NCBI GenBank assembly: GCA_014654705.1
Contig: JACVZY010000090.1
Span: forward strand, 145,838-209,837
Direction of reading: 5' to 3'
DNA length: 64,000 nt
DNA from: Ignavibacteria bacterium
GTDB lineage: Bacteria > Bacteroidota > Ignavibacteria > Kapaibacteriales > UBA4661
A program made the position numbers and the translations under genes. The notes under the pieces are model-generated. The model was not told the origin of the DNA. It saw nothing but the letters and a program-made list of their open reading frames with translations, and ran no database searches. This document shows, one piece after another, positions 27,750-37,906 of this stretch. How positions within the stretch are numbered: position 1 is the stretch's first letter; the number at the start of each line of letters is the position of its first letter.

Positions 27750-30700
27750 ATGTCTCCAAAGGTTACAGTGTGCTTTGTCTCTACCCTCTTGCCATCACGA
27801 TTGTTCCGCAATCTCCTCTTGTGCTATCTTTTCTTGACCGTAGTTCCACTTCATGCACAGCATTTTGTCAATGATGCACTGGGGCAATTCACCAATAGCA
27901 CGGGCGCTATCATACGGTTTCGCGCTGAGTCGGGTGAGTTCCGTAACGGCAATCCCGCTCCCGCACACGTTCGCAATGACGGCATTATTGAATTTCTTGG
28001 TGCAAATAATCGTTTCACGGGCGGTGCAGCGCTTGGTGTCAATGAATCGCTTCGTGTAGGAGGTTTGGTGCGCTATGCAAGTTCTTCTGCAACAATGCAG
28101 CAGCAAGTTCAAGCGCGGTGGTATAGCAATCTTGCGCTGGATGGTATCGCCCCGAAGCGCATCGAAAGCGGTGTCTATGTTGGTGGCGAAAGTGCTTCGA
28201 CAGGTGTGTTCACTGCAAGTGGTGGCGCACGGTTCTATAACGGCACGTTTTTCTACGACAACACCGCCACACAACTCCTTTTGGGCGGTGAGGACTACCA
28301 AAATGTCGAAATTTTACGTGGGAGCGAACCCAAGCGCATACGTGCTGGAGCGAGTGTCCGCACACGCGGCGCGTTTCGGCAGAACTCAAGCAATGGTGGT
28401 GGATTGCAGGTGTTCGGTGTGCTCAGTATCGGCACAGATGGTCTTTTCCCATCAACGTTTTCGGGAACGGGACGCATAGAAATTGGAACAACAGCAGTTT
28501 CTGGTGTGAATAATACACTTCCGCCAAGTCTTAGTATCGGTTCAGGGCGTTTGACTATCGGTGTTCAAGAGTGCAATCTTTATGCGGGCTTACTTGCAAC
28601 ACGCTCGGAAAACGCTTCCATTCTCATTCAAACCGGAGCAACGGTGCGTCTATTCGTGCAGCCGAGCAGTACGAGCGGTTCCGTCAGTCTTGGTTTTGCA
28701 GGGAATGAACTGATTGTGAGCGGGAATCTGCGGAATGACCTCGTAAGTGGCACAAACGCAACATTTCACACGCAAAGTACCGTGCGCTATAATTCAATGC
28801 AGTCTCAAGCATTGATGCAGACTAGTCATACCAGCCCCTACGGGCATCTTATTCTTGAAAACTCCAATAAAACAGTCTTTGCGCTGCCGTCGAATGTGCC
28901 GACATCGCAAGAATTGTCGTTACAAGGGCAGATTGGTATATTTCTCGCCGGGGCGTTGCGGGTCAATTCGTCGTTTGTGGACGTAGGCGCTTGGGAAATG
29001 GTGATGCTCACACCCAGCGCGGATGCCGTCTTTGTGCAGCACTCCGACGAGGTGCAAGGCGCAATGCGGCGCGTGATGGCAAGTAGCATACGAAACTACA
29101 CGTTCAATAACGCTCAAACCCTCTTCAGAGTTGATTCCAATAGTACTCCTCGTGATATGACGCTCACAGTTACACCGCGCCGCGAGCCTATCGTGGCGTA
29201 TGAGGTTGTGCGTGATGTCCGCAGAAAGGTGCGCTGGCATTGGTCTGGAGATGCCGCATGGACAGGCGCTTTACGGCTTGGTTATCGGCGCGAGGAGATT
29301 GCACCGCCCTTTCTTGCGGCGAATGAAAGCAGTTTGAGTATGTTTGCGCTCACGAGTAACAATGCTACGGCTGCTCCTCGGCTGCTTGGTGCGGTGGGTG
29401 TGGAGCGAATGTTGGCATTAAGCAATGCGCTGGGATTTGTCGAATTTCGCGGGCTAACTTCGCAAGCGGGAACGCCATTTTCCGTTGTGTCCGGTGATAC
29501 ACTTCTTTTGCGCGGTGGGCGTGAGTTGGTGCGGAGTGTACGGGATGGTCGTTGGTCGAATCCTACCACCTGGAATATAGCACGAGAGCCGGATGCAGAA
29601 GATAGTGTTGAAATTAACCATACTGTTCACGTGGGCTTTCGCCGAAATGCGCTTGACGGTACAACACTGCTTGGGCAAGTATGGGAACGGGGTGCGGCGA
29701 GAAACGAGGCGCTGGCACAAACGGTTTCTTTTGCTTCTGCGGTCAATAGCGATACTTCCCGTCCGGCGGCGCTTCTTGTTGGTTCGTTTGCTGCCAGTGA
29801 TTCCACATTCCTTGACGAAGCGCCGCCCGCACAAGGCAAGTGGTCTATCACTTCTGCAATAGTGCGCTCCGCACCGAGTACAACTTTTAGCAATGCTCCC
29901 GTTCCTTCGCGTGAGCAATTGCGGCGTTTGCGGAGTGATAGCCCCGTAGGATGGCAAGGTTTGGTCGTGTTTTCACCTGCTTCGATGTCCGATTCGACCC
30001 ACCTGCAAATTGGCAGCCTGCAAAACGCATCGCTGGTATCGAATGGCGGGCGTATTGAGGTGTCGCAAAGCCTCGTAAGTACAGGGCTTATTCGCAATAA
30101 CGGAACGGTGAGTAGTCGAGCAGATGAAAACGTTATTCAGCAAGATTCTATTGCGGGGTGGGTTGTGTTTTCGGGTGATGGGGTTGGGCGTGTGCAGCGC
30201 ATACCTTCACTACGCTATACCAATCTTGCTCTTGCAGGACGTTCTCAGAAATTGATTATGCCGCAGAATGATCGTCGCTTCATTGTTTATGATTCCCTCC
30301 AAACAAGCCGTGATGCTGTTGCAGACGTACCGCCGACGAGCAGCATAGAAGTTCGTGGTGGTGTATCGCACGATGGTAGTATTGGTAATGCAAGCCGTGA
30401 TGCGCTCTTGCAGTTGAACGGTGTGCGCCGCCAGTTTATGCGAGGTGCGGGTAGCATTGATGCGCTTACTATGGAAAATGATGCCGGAGTGGTGACCCTT
30501 GACGGGAACATTACTCTTCGTGCCGCACTAAATCTACGGCGGGGCGAATTTCAAAATTCAGACGTGGCAAATTGTATTCTTGCCGACAACGCTGTCATAA
30601 CACGCTTTCCTGAAGGCTCACTTGCCGTGCAGCCCATCGCGCAAGGGAGTGTGAGCCTGCGTACACGCGGAGAGAGCGCAATGACGGCAACGGGTGAACT

Positions 30701-32123
30701 TTTACCACGCATTGCGGTGCTGGATGTGCGCAATCGCGGCGGGTATCGCATGACAAGAAATGTACGTGTGAACGACTCGCTTACGCTTGCCTCACGCCTC
30801 TGGACGGAAAGTGAAAGTGTTACGGGCGCATATACGCTTGACTTTGCGGGTGCGGATGAGCTAGCTAACCCGCAGTTCTTGGAAGATTCCGCCGAAATTA
30901 TCGGCACAGTGCGTCGCGTGATTCCGACCGATACTCTTCCCCGTCTTTTCAATAATCGCTACACGACGCTTCAAATACTCTCCCCCACAAGCCAATCTTT
31001 GCAAACCACCGTGCGTGTCCTGCCTGACCGCTTCCCTTCACCGACAAGCGATACGACAAAAGTGCGGCGTAGTGTAGAAATAATACTTACGAGTAGCAAT
31101 GATTCCCCAGCAAATACCCTCGTGAGAATCGGCTACGCATGGCGCATACAGCCACAAGACGAAACCAATGACCTTGACGCTCCGCGTGTTCTGTTGCAGC
31201 ATTGGAACCCCGAACTCGGTGCATGGCAAACAAATGGTACACCCCGCCGACCTACGGTGCGGTCAGCGTGGAACACACTCGCCGATGAAGGCTTGTGGCA
31301 ATATGGAGTAATGGATAGTGTGCGAATTATGCCTACGTCCTCACGTTTTTTTGCGCTTGGCGTTGATTCTACACGAACGCTCGTACCAACTGCATTTATT
31401 GTTATGCAGGCATTTCTGGAGGGGGCGTATCTTGGTGATGGGCGTATGAAAACACTTCTGCGCGAGGACGGTATTCTGCCGCGCAGCCTTGACGGCATGA
31501 GTCTGTCGGTTCTTGACGGAGTGCAGAACGCTCAATTTATTGGTGAAAAGGCTGTAATAAGGGCATTGCCTAGTGATATGGTGGATTGGTTGCTTTTGGA
31601 GTTGCGCTCCGTTTCGCGTGGTATGCCGTCTGATTCTCTTCGCTTTTTTCTACCGATATTATTGAAGCGTAACGGCACTATCTACAGCTCAAGCCTGCAA
31701 CCCGCAGTGGCGCTGGAACTGCCGGAATCGCTGGAAAGCGGTGGGCGTTTTATTGCAACGCTTCATCATCGTAATCACCTGCCCGTGCAGTGGCGCGATA
31801 CGCTGGAGGTAGCGCCACAGCGACGTTTCGCACTGGATTGGAGCGACACCTCGCGCGTGATAGGCGGCGGGCGGGCACTGCGGCAATTTGGAGGAAGCGA
31901 TGCTGCAAAGCCTGTCTTTATGATGCTTGCCGGAGATGTTAGTGATGAACAGCATGAACGCTGGTCGATTACTCGTTTTGATTACGATGCTGTCATGTCG
32001 TCGGCATGGAGAAATAGTCTGCGCGAAGGGTATCTCCGGCACGACGTTGACGCGGATGGGCTTATCACCACACGTGACCTGAATTTGATTTGGAACAATC
32101 GTAACAAAAGGAGAGAGCGATGA
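27750..32123 (+). CDS. Giant secreted protein with C-terminal dockerin-like segment
   Basis: 1457 residues. A signal segment ends about residue 36 (VPLHAQ). The bulk is beta-rich, with many Asn/Ser/Gly turns (for example LDGNITLRAALNLRRGEF) as in right-handed beta-helix or Ig-like surface proteins. The C-terminus reads RHDVDADGLITTRDLNLIW, an EF-hand-like loop (D-x-D-x-D-G) plus helix as found in dockerin modules, and there is no obvious sorting domain. Its stop overlaps the next ATG (ATGA at 32120). Dockerins bind cohesins, so it may be displayed through a partner. The fold and partner are inferred. Confidence 0.75.
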   Translation: MSPKVTVCFVSTLLPSRLFRNLLLCYLFLTVVPLHAQHFVNDALGQFTNSTGAIIRFRAESGEFRNGNPAPAHVRNDGIIEFLGANNRFTGGAALGVNESLRVGGLVRYASSSATMQQQVQARWYSNLALDGIAPKRIESGVYVGGESASTGVFTASGGARFYNGTFFYDNTATQLLLGGEDYQNVEILRGSEPKRIRAGASVRTRGAFRQNSSNGGGLQVFGVLSIGTDGLFPSTFSGTGRIEIGTTAVSGVNNTLPPSLSIGSGRLTIGVQECNLYAGLLATRSENASILIQTGATVRLFVQPSSTSGSVSLGFAGNELIVSGNLRNDLVSGTNATFHTQSTVRYNSMQSQALMQTSHTSPYGHLILENSNKTVFALPSNVPTSQELSLQGQIGIFLAGALRVNSSFVDVGAWEMVMLTPSADAVFVQHSDEVQGAMRRVMASSIRNYTFNNAQTLFRVDSNSTPRDMTLTVTPRREPIVAYEVVRDVRRKVRWHWSGDAAWTGALRLGYRREEIAPPFLAANESSLSMFALTSNNATAAPRLLGAVGVERMLALSNALGFVEFRGLTSQAGTPFSVVSGDTLLLRGGRELVRSVRDGRWSNPTTWNIAREPDAEDSVEINHTVHVGFRRNALDGTTLLGQVWERGAARNEALAQTVSFASAVNSDTSRPAALLVGSFAASDSTFLDEAPPAQGKWSITSAIVRSAPSTTFSNAPVPSREQLRRLRSDSPVGWQGLVVFSPASMSDSTHLQIGSLQNASLVSNGGRIEVSQSLVSTGLIRNNGTVSSRADENVIQQDSIAGWVVFSGDGVGRVQRIPSLRYTNLALAGRSQKLIMPQNDRRFIVYDSLQTSRDAVADVPPTSSIEVRGGVSHDGSIGNASRDALLQLNGVRRQFMRGAGSIDALTMENDAGVVTLDGNITLRAALNLRRGEFQNSDVANCILADNAVITRFPEGSLAVQPIAQGSVSLRTRGESAMTATGELLPRIAVLDVRNRGGYRMTRNVRVNDSLTLASRLWTESESVTGAYTLDFAGADELANPQFLEDSAEIIGTVRRVIPTDTLPRLFNNRYTTLQILSPTSQSLQTTVRVLPDRFPSPTSDTTKVRRSVEIILTSSNDSPANTLVRIGYAWRIQPQDETNDLDAPRVLLQHWNPELGAWQTNGTPRRPTVRSAWNTLADEGLWQYGVMDSVRIMPTSSRFFALGVDSTRTLVPTAFIVMQAFLEGAYLGDGRMKTLLREDGILPRSLDGMSLSVLDGVQNAQFIGEKAVIRALPSDMVDWLLLELRSVSRGMPSDSLRFFLPILLKRNGTIYSSSLQPAVALELPESLESGGRFIATLHHRNHLPVQWRDTLEVAPQRRFALDWSDTSRVIGGGRALRQFGGSDAAKPVFMMLAGDVSDEQHERWSITRFDYDAVMSSAWRNSLREGYLRHDVDADGLITTRDLNLIWNNRNKRRER

Positions 32124-33418
32124 TGAACGTTACAAGGTTTTTCGCTGCTGTTATTGCAGTATGGGTTATTGCTGAAAATACTCTTATTGCCCAAGGAAAT
32201 GAGCCATCGGCAGAGGTAGAAGTGCGCAACGTTGTTGTACTACCGCCGCGTCATGTTGAGTTTGACCTTGTGCTAACCAATCGTTTTTCTTCGGTGCAAA
32301 CAGCATGGCGCACGTGGGCAAACGGCACGTTTTTTCTGACAACAACCAACCTCAGTCTTGCGGGAGCTACGCTGAATGTGGATTCCTCAGGCTTGCCGCC
32401 TGAACGCTCCCTCTTAGGCTCAAGGCGTTTGGGCTACGAGATGCTGACGCTTGTGCAAGCACCGCGTCAGAGAATAGGGGTCGTCATCATGGGTGCAGAT
32501 AGTGTCGAAAATACAGTCTTGGTTTTGCCCGATTCATCGCGCATATTGGGGCGATTTCGTTTGTCGCTTGCTGATACAATACATGAGCCGGAGCGGGTGC
32601 GGCTTGCGTGGGTGCAACCCACAAGCCGCTTTCAAGCCAATGCTTTCAAAACTGCACACGAGCAAACAGTGGAAGGCAAACGCTATAACTCGAATGACAA
32701 CATAGAAATGCCAACGCGCTATCGTGTGGATGTGCCAACGGTAGAGCTTGCCCCAACGCTAAGAGCAACACGCTTGCAAGCCGAGTACGCAGGCGATAAG
32801 AGTGTTCGTATTCGCTGGACGACCACCGAAGAGCGTGTAGGGCGGCGTACCAATGCCGGTTTTCTCCTGCTGAGGCAGCTTGTGGGTGCTGCTGCAAGTA
32901 GTACGGTGGCAAATAATTTCGATACGGTTGCATCCTTCTCGCGCACTTTCGGCTTGCGCCTGCGCGGAGCAAGTGGTGGTGCGGAATATGAATTTCTTGA
33001 TTCGGTGCCTACGCGGGGCGATGTTTATGCGTACCGCTTGGGATTTCTGGACGCTACGATACGTCCGGCGCAAGAATTTCGTGCGGTCTTTAGCAGCGAT
33101 ACGGCACAGGCTGCCATCCCGAATGCTGTGCTTGCGAGCGCGGTTGCCAGCCCTAATCCTTTCGGCGAAAATACTCTTGTAAGCTATACGTTACTTGACC
33201 GCGCTCGTGTGACGGCATGGCTTTATGATGCTACGGGGCGAATTGTGCGCGAAATTTTTGCCAATGTAGAGCGCCCGCGCGGTGAATACTCCTTTACGCT
33301 GGATGGTTCTTCGCTGCCGAACCAAGCCGCTTATTTCCTGCTACTGTCTGCGCTGCCCGTGAACGATGCAGCAGTGGAGCGCTCGCAGACGACGCTGAAA
33401 ATCCAGCTTTCGCGGTGA
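32120..33418 (+). CDS. T9SS-sorted secreted protein, coupled partner of the giant protein
   Basis: 432 residues starting four bases inside the giant gene. A signal peptide (ending TLIAQ) is followed by a beta-sandwich-like region (about 28-200; VVLPPRHVEFDLVLTNRF, GRFRLSLADTIHEPERVRLAWV), a middle domain with Gly-rich turns, and a T9SS type A domain (about 345-432; NPFGENTLVSYTL, YDATGRIVREI). The first region resembles cohesin-like sandwiches in length and strand order, but that is only a suggestion. A complex in which this anchored protein holds the dockerin-bearing neighbour would explain the coupling. Confidence 0.72.
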   Translation: MMNVTRFFAAVIAVWVIAENTLIAQGNEPSAEVEVRNVVVLPPRHVEFDLVLTNRFSSVQTAWRTWANGTFFLTTTNLSLAGATLNVDSSGLPPERSLLGSRRLGYEMLTLVQAPRQRIGVVIMGADSVENTVLVLPDSSRILGRFRLSLADTIHEPERVRLAWVQPTSRFQANAFKTAHEQTVEGKRYNSNDNIEMPTRYRVDVPTVELAPTLRATRLQAEYAGDKSVRIRWTTTEERVGRRTNAGFLLLRQLVGAAASSTVANNFDTVASFSRTFGLRLRGASGGAEYEFLDSVPTRGDVYAYRLGFLDATIRPAQEFRAVFSSDTAQAAIPNAVLASAVASPNPFGENTLVSYTLLDRARVTAWLYDATGRIVREIFANVERPRGEYSFTLDGSSLPNQAAYFLLLSALPVNDAAVERSQTTLKIQLSR

Positions 33419-33499
33419 TGGGGGATCTTTTGATAAAGCCTAACGTTAGCTAGCTGATAAGGGTAAGAAAGCGAGATGTTCCGAGTGCTTAAATAAGCT

Positions 33500-34261
33500 C
33501 TAAGTGCTACTTGTTTGGTCGAGAAGTTTTGTTAGCGTTGCTTGTGCTGTCGCCCGACGAGATTGCAGTATTGGGCGCATGAGAGGCGTTGCGTGGTCGG
33601 TGAAAAAAGACAAAATTTTGAGGGTGTCCATGCACTCCACAGGCGTCGCCCCCACATTCATAGCACCTCGCAGGTGGGAGTAAAGTTGTGTGTTCCATCC
33701 CAAAACTGCCAGCACAGCCGCCACACTCAATTCACGAATCCGCGTCGGCAGCTCAGTGCGGCTCAGGGTTTTTCCATAACCTTCCAGAACCATCCAGTCG
33801 GCAAGGTCGGGACTAATGGCATGAAGATTGCGGTGCATTTTGTCGTACGCAGTCGTGTAAATTTGTTTGCACAATTCCTGACCACGATGAGAAAAAAGCT
33901 GATTGTCGAATGGTGCAGATGCCGGAGGTGCGAAACGAATCGAGCGCTCTGTGCAAACAGATAGAAGCACTGATAGACCCTCCAGAGCAGCAGGGAAGCC
34001 TGCAAAAAGATATGTTTGCAAGAGTGCTTCGTAGAAGGCGCGTGGCGTGGCGGTGTATGCAAATCCGCTTGCAAGAATTGCTCTGAGCAAAAGCGGTTCG
34101 TTGAGAGCAGCGGCGGCGGCGGCAAGAATAACCGCCTGTTCGTGAGGAAATAAGACCTCCGATTCTTCCAAAAGATGGTGGAGGTATTTCTCTAAATCGG
34201 CTTCCGAAGGCGTTTGTCCTGAAAAAGATGATAATTCTTGATGGTTGTGCATTTGCATCAT
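33500..34261 (-). CDS. Carboxymuconolactone decarboxylase (CMD) family protein
   Basis: 253 residues from the ATG at 34261 (MMQMHNHQ), the first reasonable start; a second ATG follows directly. Two CMD-like halves can be seen (about 55-135 and 165-240; AIILAAAAALNEP region and ELPTRIRELSVAAVLAVLG, then GAMNVGATPVECMDTL). CMD proteins include alkylhydroperoxidases with a CxxC pair, but neither half here shows a CxxC, so peroxidase activity is unlikely. A TATATTGAG-like sequence lies just upstream on the opposite strand. Confidence 0.72.
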   Translation of the reverse strand: MMQMHNHQELSSFSGQTPSEADLEKYLHHLLEESEVLFPHEQAVILAAAAAALNEPLLLRAILASGFAYTATPRAFYEALLQTYLFAGFPAALEGLSVLLSVCTERSIRFAPPASAPFDNQLFSHRGQELCKQIYTTAYDKMHRNLHAISPDLADWMVLEGYGKTLSRTELPTRIRELSVAAVLAVLGWNTQLYSHLRGAMNVGATPVECMDTLKILSFFTDHATPLMRPILQSRRATAQATLTKLLDQTSST

Positions 34262-34653
34262 AACAGCAATTTTGTATATTGAGGGTGCAGGAAAAACTTG
34301 ATAGTAATACAATCGGTATCGTCGGCAGAGTAAATATCTGCACTTGCGTAAGGGGCTTATCCACAAGGATAGCGTATAGCACCATTCCGATTGTCCAAAA
34401 CATTCCAAATCTACAAAATTTGCATGGTTTGTGTACGGAACTTTTAAGATGTTATACGGTCATCAACAGGAAAAATTTTTTGCCAGATGCGGAAAGACTT
34501 GCTATCAGTGGCGCTCTTTCGTATTTTCGGGCAGTGTTAGCATTGTAAGTGTTCCCCCTCGTTTATTATTGACTTCCATGAAATTAGGCTTTTAATAAAA
34601 AAACTAGCAAGCAACATAATCTTGATTCACTCCATACTTCTCGCATTCGCGTT
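34262..34653. other. 392-base divergent spacer
   Basis: No gene is seen. It contains one exact DnaA box (TTATCCACA, 34357-34365), which alone does not make an origin. The promoters of the CMD gene and the chemotaxis receptor must lie here. Confidence 0.4.
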
Positions 34654-36528
34654 ATGGTCAAACTCATACGCTCATCTATTCGCTGGCAGATTGCTCTTGT
34701 GGCAACGCTTGCCATTGCAGTATTAACGACGTTTAACGTTGTAACGTCTTCTTTCCAGCAGCGTAAAAGCGGCTCAGAGCTGATGGAGGACGAAACAAAA
34801 GCCATCGCGCTGATTGCCTCCACTTCAGCCGTACCCGGGCTGGATTTTGACAACAGGCAGTCGGTTGCTGATGCTGTCGAAGGGGTATTGCAATTACCGA
34901 ACTTTAGCTTCATCATTGTCAAGAAAAAAAGTGGTGATAGCATTTACACAAGCGGTATGGAAAAATGCCCTTCGCAATATCGTGAGCTCAAGCCACTGAT
35001 TGAAAACACCGAAACTGCCTTCTCAATTGGCGGCGAAGCTATCGCTATTGTGCCGATTATGTCCAAAACAAAAGAGAAAATCGGCGAAGTGGTATTGGGT
35101 ATCAATACAAAAACGATGACAGAAAGCGTCACACGGAGTGTCGGGGCACTTTCGATTATTGGTTTAGGCGGGGCAGTATTTTGCACGTTGATAATACTAT
35201 TCTTCGTTCAGCGTATCGTCGCCGGTATTCATAAGCTCAGCAGTGCGGCTCAAAAAGTGAGCGAAGGCGATTTGAAGCAATCGGTCGAAAACAACTCACT
35301 CAACGAAGTGGGCGACCTCAGCCGTGCGTTCAATATCATGGTGGGGCGTATTCGGCAGTCGCAAGAAGAGACCTATTTGCTCTTGCAACAAACTGCCGAG
35401 CAGAATGAAAAAATTGAAGAGGCTGCAAAAAATGCTCACGAGGAGCAAGAATATCTCAAGCATCAGGTAAGCCGTATCTCTATTGTGCTGGAGGCAATGT
35501 ATAACAACGACCTGAGCCATCAGCTCGATGTTCACCGCGATGATGACGTGGGTAAACTTGTCTCGGTACTGAATACAACCATTCTCGGTTTGCGGCGTAT
35601 GATTGCCCAGATTGGCGCTACCTCAAGCCGCGTAGCACGCTCGTTTGAGCAGATTGCCAACGCATCTGGCGAAATGGCTGACCGCAGCGTCCAGCAAGCT
35701 CGCCAAACAGACGAAGTTGTTTCTTCGATTGAGCAAATGACAGCCACTATCAACGAAACAGCACAAAATATTAACAAGACAACACAGCTTGCGAACGATA
35801 CGATTAAAATTGCGAAGAGTGGTCAAGAAACCGTAATTGGTACAGTGGAAGGTATGCGCCGTATCGCAGAAATCGTAACCGAAACGACGCAAATGATTGA
35901 CAAACTTGGAACATCATCAGCGCAAATTGGCGAAATTGTACAGGTCATTGAAGAGATTGCTGATCAAACAAACCTTCTGGCACTCAATGCCGCTATTGAG
36001 GCTGCCCGTGCAGGCGAGGCAGGACGAGGCTTTGCGGTTGTTGCCGATGAAGTACGGAAACTTGCCGAGCGCACCCAAAAGGCAACGAAAGAAATTAGCA
36101 AGACCATCCGCACGATTCAGCAAGATACCTCCACTGCGGTGGAAGCCGCACAATCGGGCGCGGAACAGGTTCGTTCCGGTATTGATCTTGCCGAGAATGC
36201 CGGTAAAGCTCTCGAAACTATCGTTTCTAGTATTCGCAAAGTGGGCGACATGATTTACCAAGTAGCTGCTGCTGCTGAGGAGCAGTCCGTAACGGCAGAG
36301 CATATCAGCCGCAACATTGACGCTATCTCGCAGGTTACCAATACCAATCTCCAAATCGTACAGAACGTCGCAAAAGACACCCGCGAACTCAGCGGTGAAG
36401 TGGGCGATATGCTGGGCACAATTGAGCAATTCTACCTTGGTGAAGATATGCACGCAACAAATTATCAAGGCACAACGCATTTACAAAGCGCTCAGTCGAA
36501 ACTGCTCGGGCAGAAAAAATCGACATAA
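34654..36528 (+). CDS. Methyl-accepting chemotaxis protein
   Basis: 624 residues. Membrane helices at about 12-32 and 168-190 flank a periplasmic sensor region of about 130 residues. A HAMP region follows ([22 protein letters not shown]), a second HAMP-like coil ([19 protein letters not shown]), and the signalling domain with the conserved hairpin [21 protein letters not shown] and [18 protein letters not shown]. The protein senses an unknown periplasmic signal and relays it to CheA/CheW, not encoded here. There is no C-terminal NWxxF receptor pentapeptide. A terminator follows that overlaps the opposing gene. Confidence 0.95.
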   Translation: MVKLIRSSIRWQIALVATLAIAVLTTFNVVTSSFQQRKSGSELMEDETKAIALIASTSAVPGLDFDNRQSVADAVEGVLQLPNFSFIIVKKKSGDSIYTSGMEKCPSQYRELKPLIENTETAFSIGGEAIAIVPIMSKTKEKIGEVVLGINTKTMTESVTRSVGALSIIGLGGAVFCTLIILFFVQRIVAGIHKLSSAAQKVSEGDLKQSVENNSLNEVGDLSRAFNIMVGRIRQSQEETYLLLQQTAEQNEKIEEAAKNAHEEQEYLKHQVSRISIVLEAMYNNDLSHQLDVHRDDDVGKLVSVLNTTILGLRRMIAQIGATSSRVARSFEQIANASGEMADRSVQQARQTDEVVSSIEQMTATINETAQNINKTTQLANDTIKIAKSGQETVIGTVEGMRRIAEIVTETTQMIDKLGTSSAQIGEIVQVIEEIADQTNLLALNAAIEAARAGEAGRGFAVVADEVRKLAERTQKATKEISKTIRTIQQDTSTAVEAAQSGAEQVRSGIDLAENAGKALETIVSSIRKVGDMIYQVAAAAEEQSVTAEHISRNIDAISQVTNTNLQIVQNVAKDTRELSGEVGDMLGTIEQFYLGEDMHATNYQGTTHLQSAQSKLLGQKKST

Positions 36529-36553
36529 GGAAGAACCGCACGACATTATACAT

Positions 36554-36597
36554 AAATCCGCTTCGATAGCTTTACGGCATTGAGGCGGATTTTTTTT
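36554..36597 (+). terminator. Terminator of the chemotaxis receptor gene
   Basis: AAATCCGCTTC pairs with GAGGCGGATTT (11 bp, one G-U) around a 17-base loop, followed by seven T. The right arm lies inside the last codons of the opposing flippase gene. Confidence 0.85.
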
Positions 36598-37888
36598 GGG
36601 GCAGCAAGATCAAACTTTTTACGCCATAGACCACCACCAAGATTATTTCCATTCCTACTGATGCAAACGCAGCCTTATATGCCGTGTCCACGGGAAACAG
36701 CACACACATCCCTGCAAAGACGCAGAGCGCCATTGCTAGTGTGCCATTAACAAAGTGTTCTGCCTTGTGAGCAAGGAGGTAGGGTTCAAGAATATTGACC
36801 AACGTCTGTAAAAGAAAAAGCCACGCGATAACACGCAAAAGTGGCATCAAATGGGCAAAGCGCTCTCCATAAATTAACCAGATAAGTCCACCAGCGCAAA
36901 CATACAAAGCAGCGCTTCCTATTGCACCGATACAACCACCCAGCAAAAGCGCCTTCCGTAGTGTTTCAGGCTGTGGAGAGCGTACAAAACGAGGAAGCAA
37001 GACGTTAAAAAGAGCACCGGGCAAAATGCGTAGAGCAATGGTGAACCGTGCGACGGCACTGAAATATCCCACTTCTATTTGTGTGGCAAGCAATGTCAGT
37101 GCGTAGATGCCGACACGTGACTGCACAACGCTCAAAGCCTGCATCATCACGAAGACCAAATGCTCCATGGACAAAGGAATGACACCATAGAAAATACTAC
37201 TTGAAGGCGGGGCAGGACGTTCTTCGGACGTATGTCTGTTTTCATGCTGCAGATAGCGCATAAAGACAATACTTTTTAATGCTTCTCCGGCGATAAGGCA
37301 GGCAACGACAGCGCTTACAACCAAGCTAGGAGAGATTGCGAATGAAATGACGAGAGGTGCAGCGAGAAGACCTACCGCAAGCAAGTGCGATACGAAAGTC
37401 AGACTGTTTTCGACTCGTGCAATGATGCCAAAATGCTGCAAACCACGGAGTGCGTGGGAATAGGTCATTGCCAAAGCACGTACTAACGCCCAAACGCCAT
37501 AAAGCAATACCGGTAGAGCAAGATAGGGTAGGCTTTGTGGTGCAGCTGTATTTCTATGAACTAACATAAAAACACCATAGCCACCAGCAAGAACCGATGT
37601 TGCAAGAAGCCAGAGACGTGTTTTGGCGCGTTGTGCTGCCCCAATGTAGCTGGAAACATCATCGGGAGTTTGGCTGACAAGGAGAGGCAATCGTGTTTCG
37701 TAGCCCCAGTCAATAATGGCAAGAAGGAGAAGTCCAAAAGAAGAAGCGGTAGCAAAGATGCCGAGTGCCTCGGCGCCCACAATGCGAGCCATTGCTATCG
37801 GGAGCAGCGTTCCGCCCACAACCGTACCCGCATGAACAGAGAGAAGGGCAAGAAAGGACTGGACGAAATGCGACCGAAATATTTTCAC
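36572..37888 (-). CDS. Polysaccharide flippase (Wzx/MATE-like)
   Basis: 438 residues with about 12 membrane helices. The N-terminus (GTVVGGTLLPIAMARIVGAEALGIFATA) matches the first helices of O-antigen flippases and oligosaccharide exporters of the PST/MVF type. The final helices include VNILEPYLLAHKAEHFVNGTLA. It would flip lipid-linked sugar units across the inner membrane. No glycosyltransferases flank it here, but rfbB and a glycosyltransferase fusion occur 10-17 kb away. The LRR gene lies 19 bases upstream of it on the same strand. Confidence 0.85.
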   Translation of the reverse strand: MKIFRSHFVQSFLALLSVHAGTVVGGTLLPIAMARIVGAEALGIFATASSFGLLLLAIIDWGYETRLPLLVSQTPDDVSSYIGAAQRAKTRLWLLATSVLAGGYGVFMLVHRNTAAPQSLPYLALPVLLYGVWALVRALAMTYSHALRGLQHFGIIARVENSLTFVSHLLAVGLLAAPLVISFAISPSLVVSAVVACLIAGEALKSIVFMRYLQHENRHTSEERPAPPSSSIFYGVIPLSMEHLVFVMMQALSVVQSRVGIYALTLLATQIEVGYFSAVARFTIALRILPGALFNVLLPRFVRSPQPETLRKALLLGGCIGAIGSAALYVCAGGLIWLIYGERFAHLMPLLRVIAWLFLLQTLVNILEPYLLAHKAEHFVNGTLAMALCVFAGMCVLFPVDTAYKAAFASVGMEIILVVVYGVKSLILLPQKKSASMP

Positions 37889-37906
37889 GGGAGAGAATGA
37901 TACACG

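Noticed and set aside
34357..34365. Exact DnaA box TTATCCACA
   Set aside because: A single box without clustered boxes, AT-rich unwinding element or dnaA/dnaN nearby does not support an origin.
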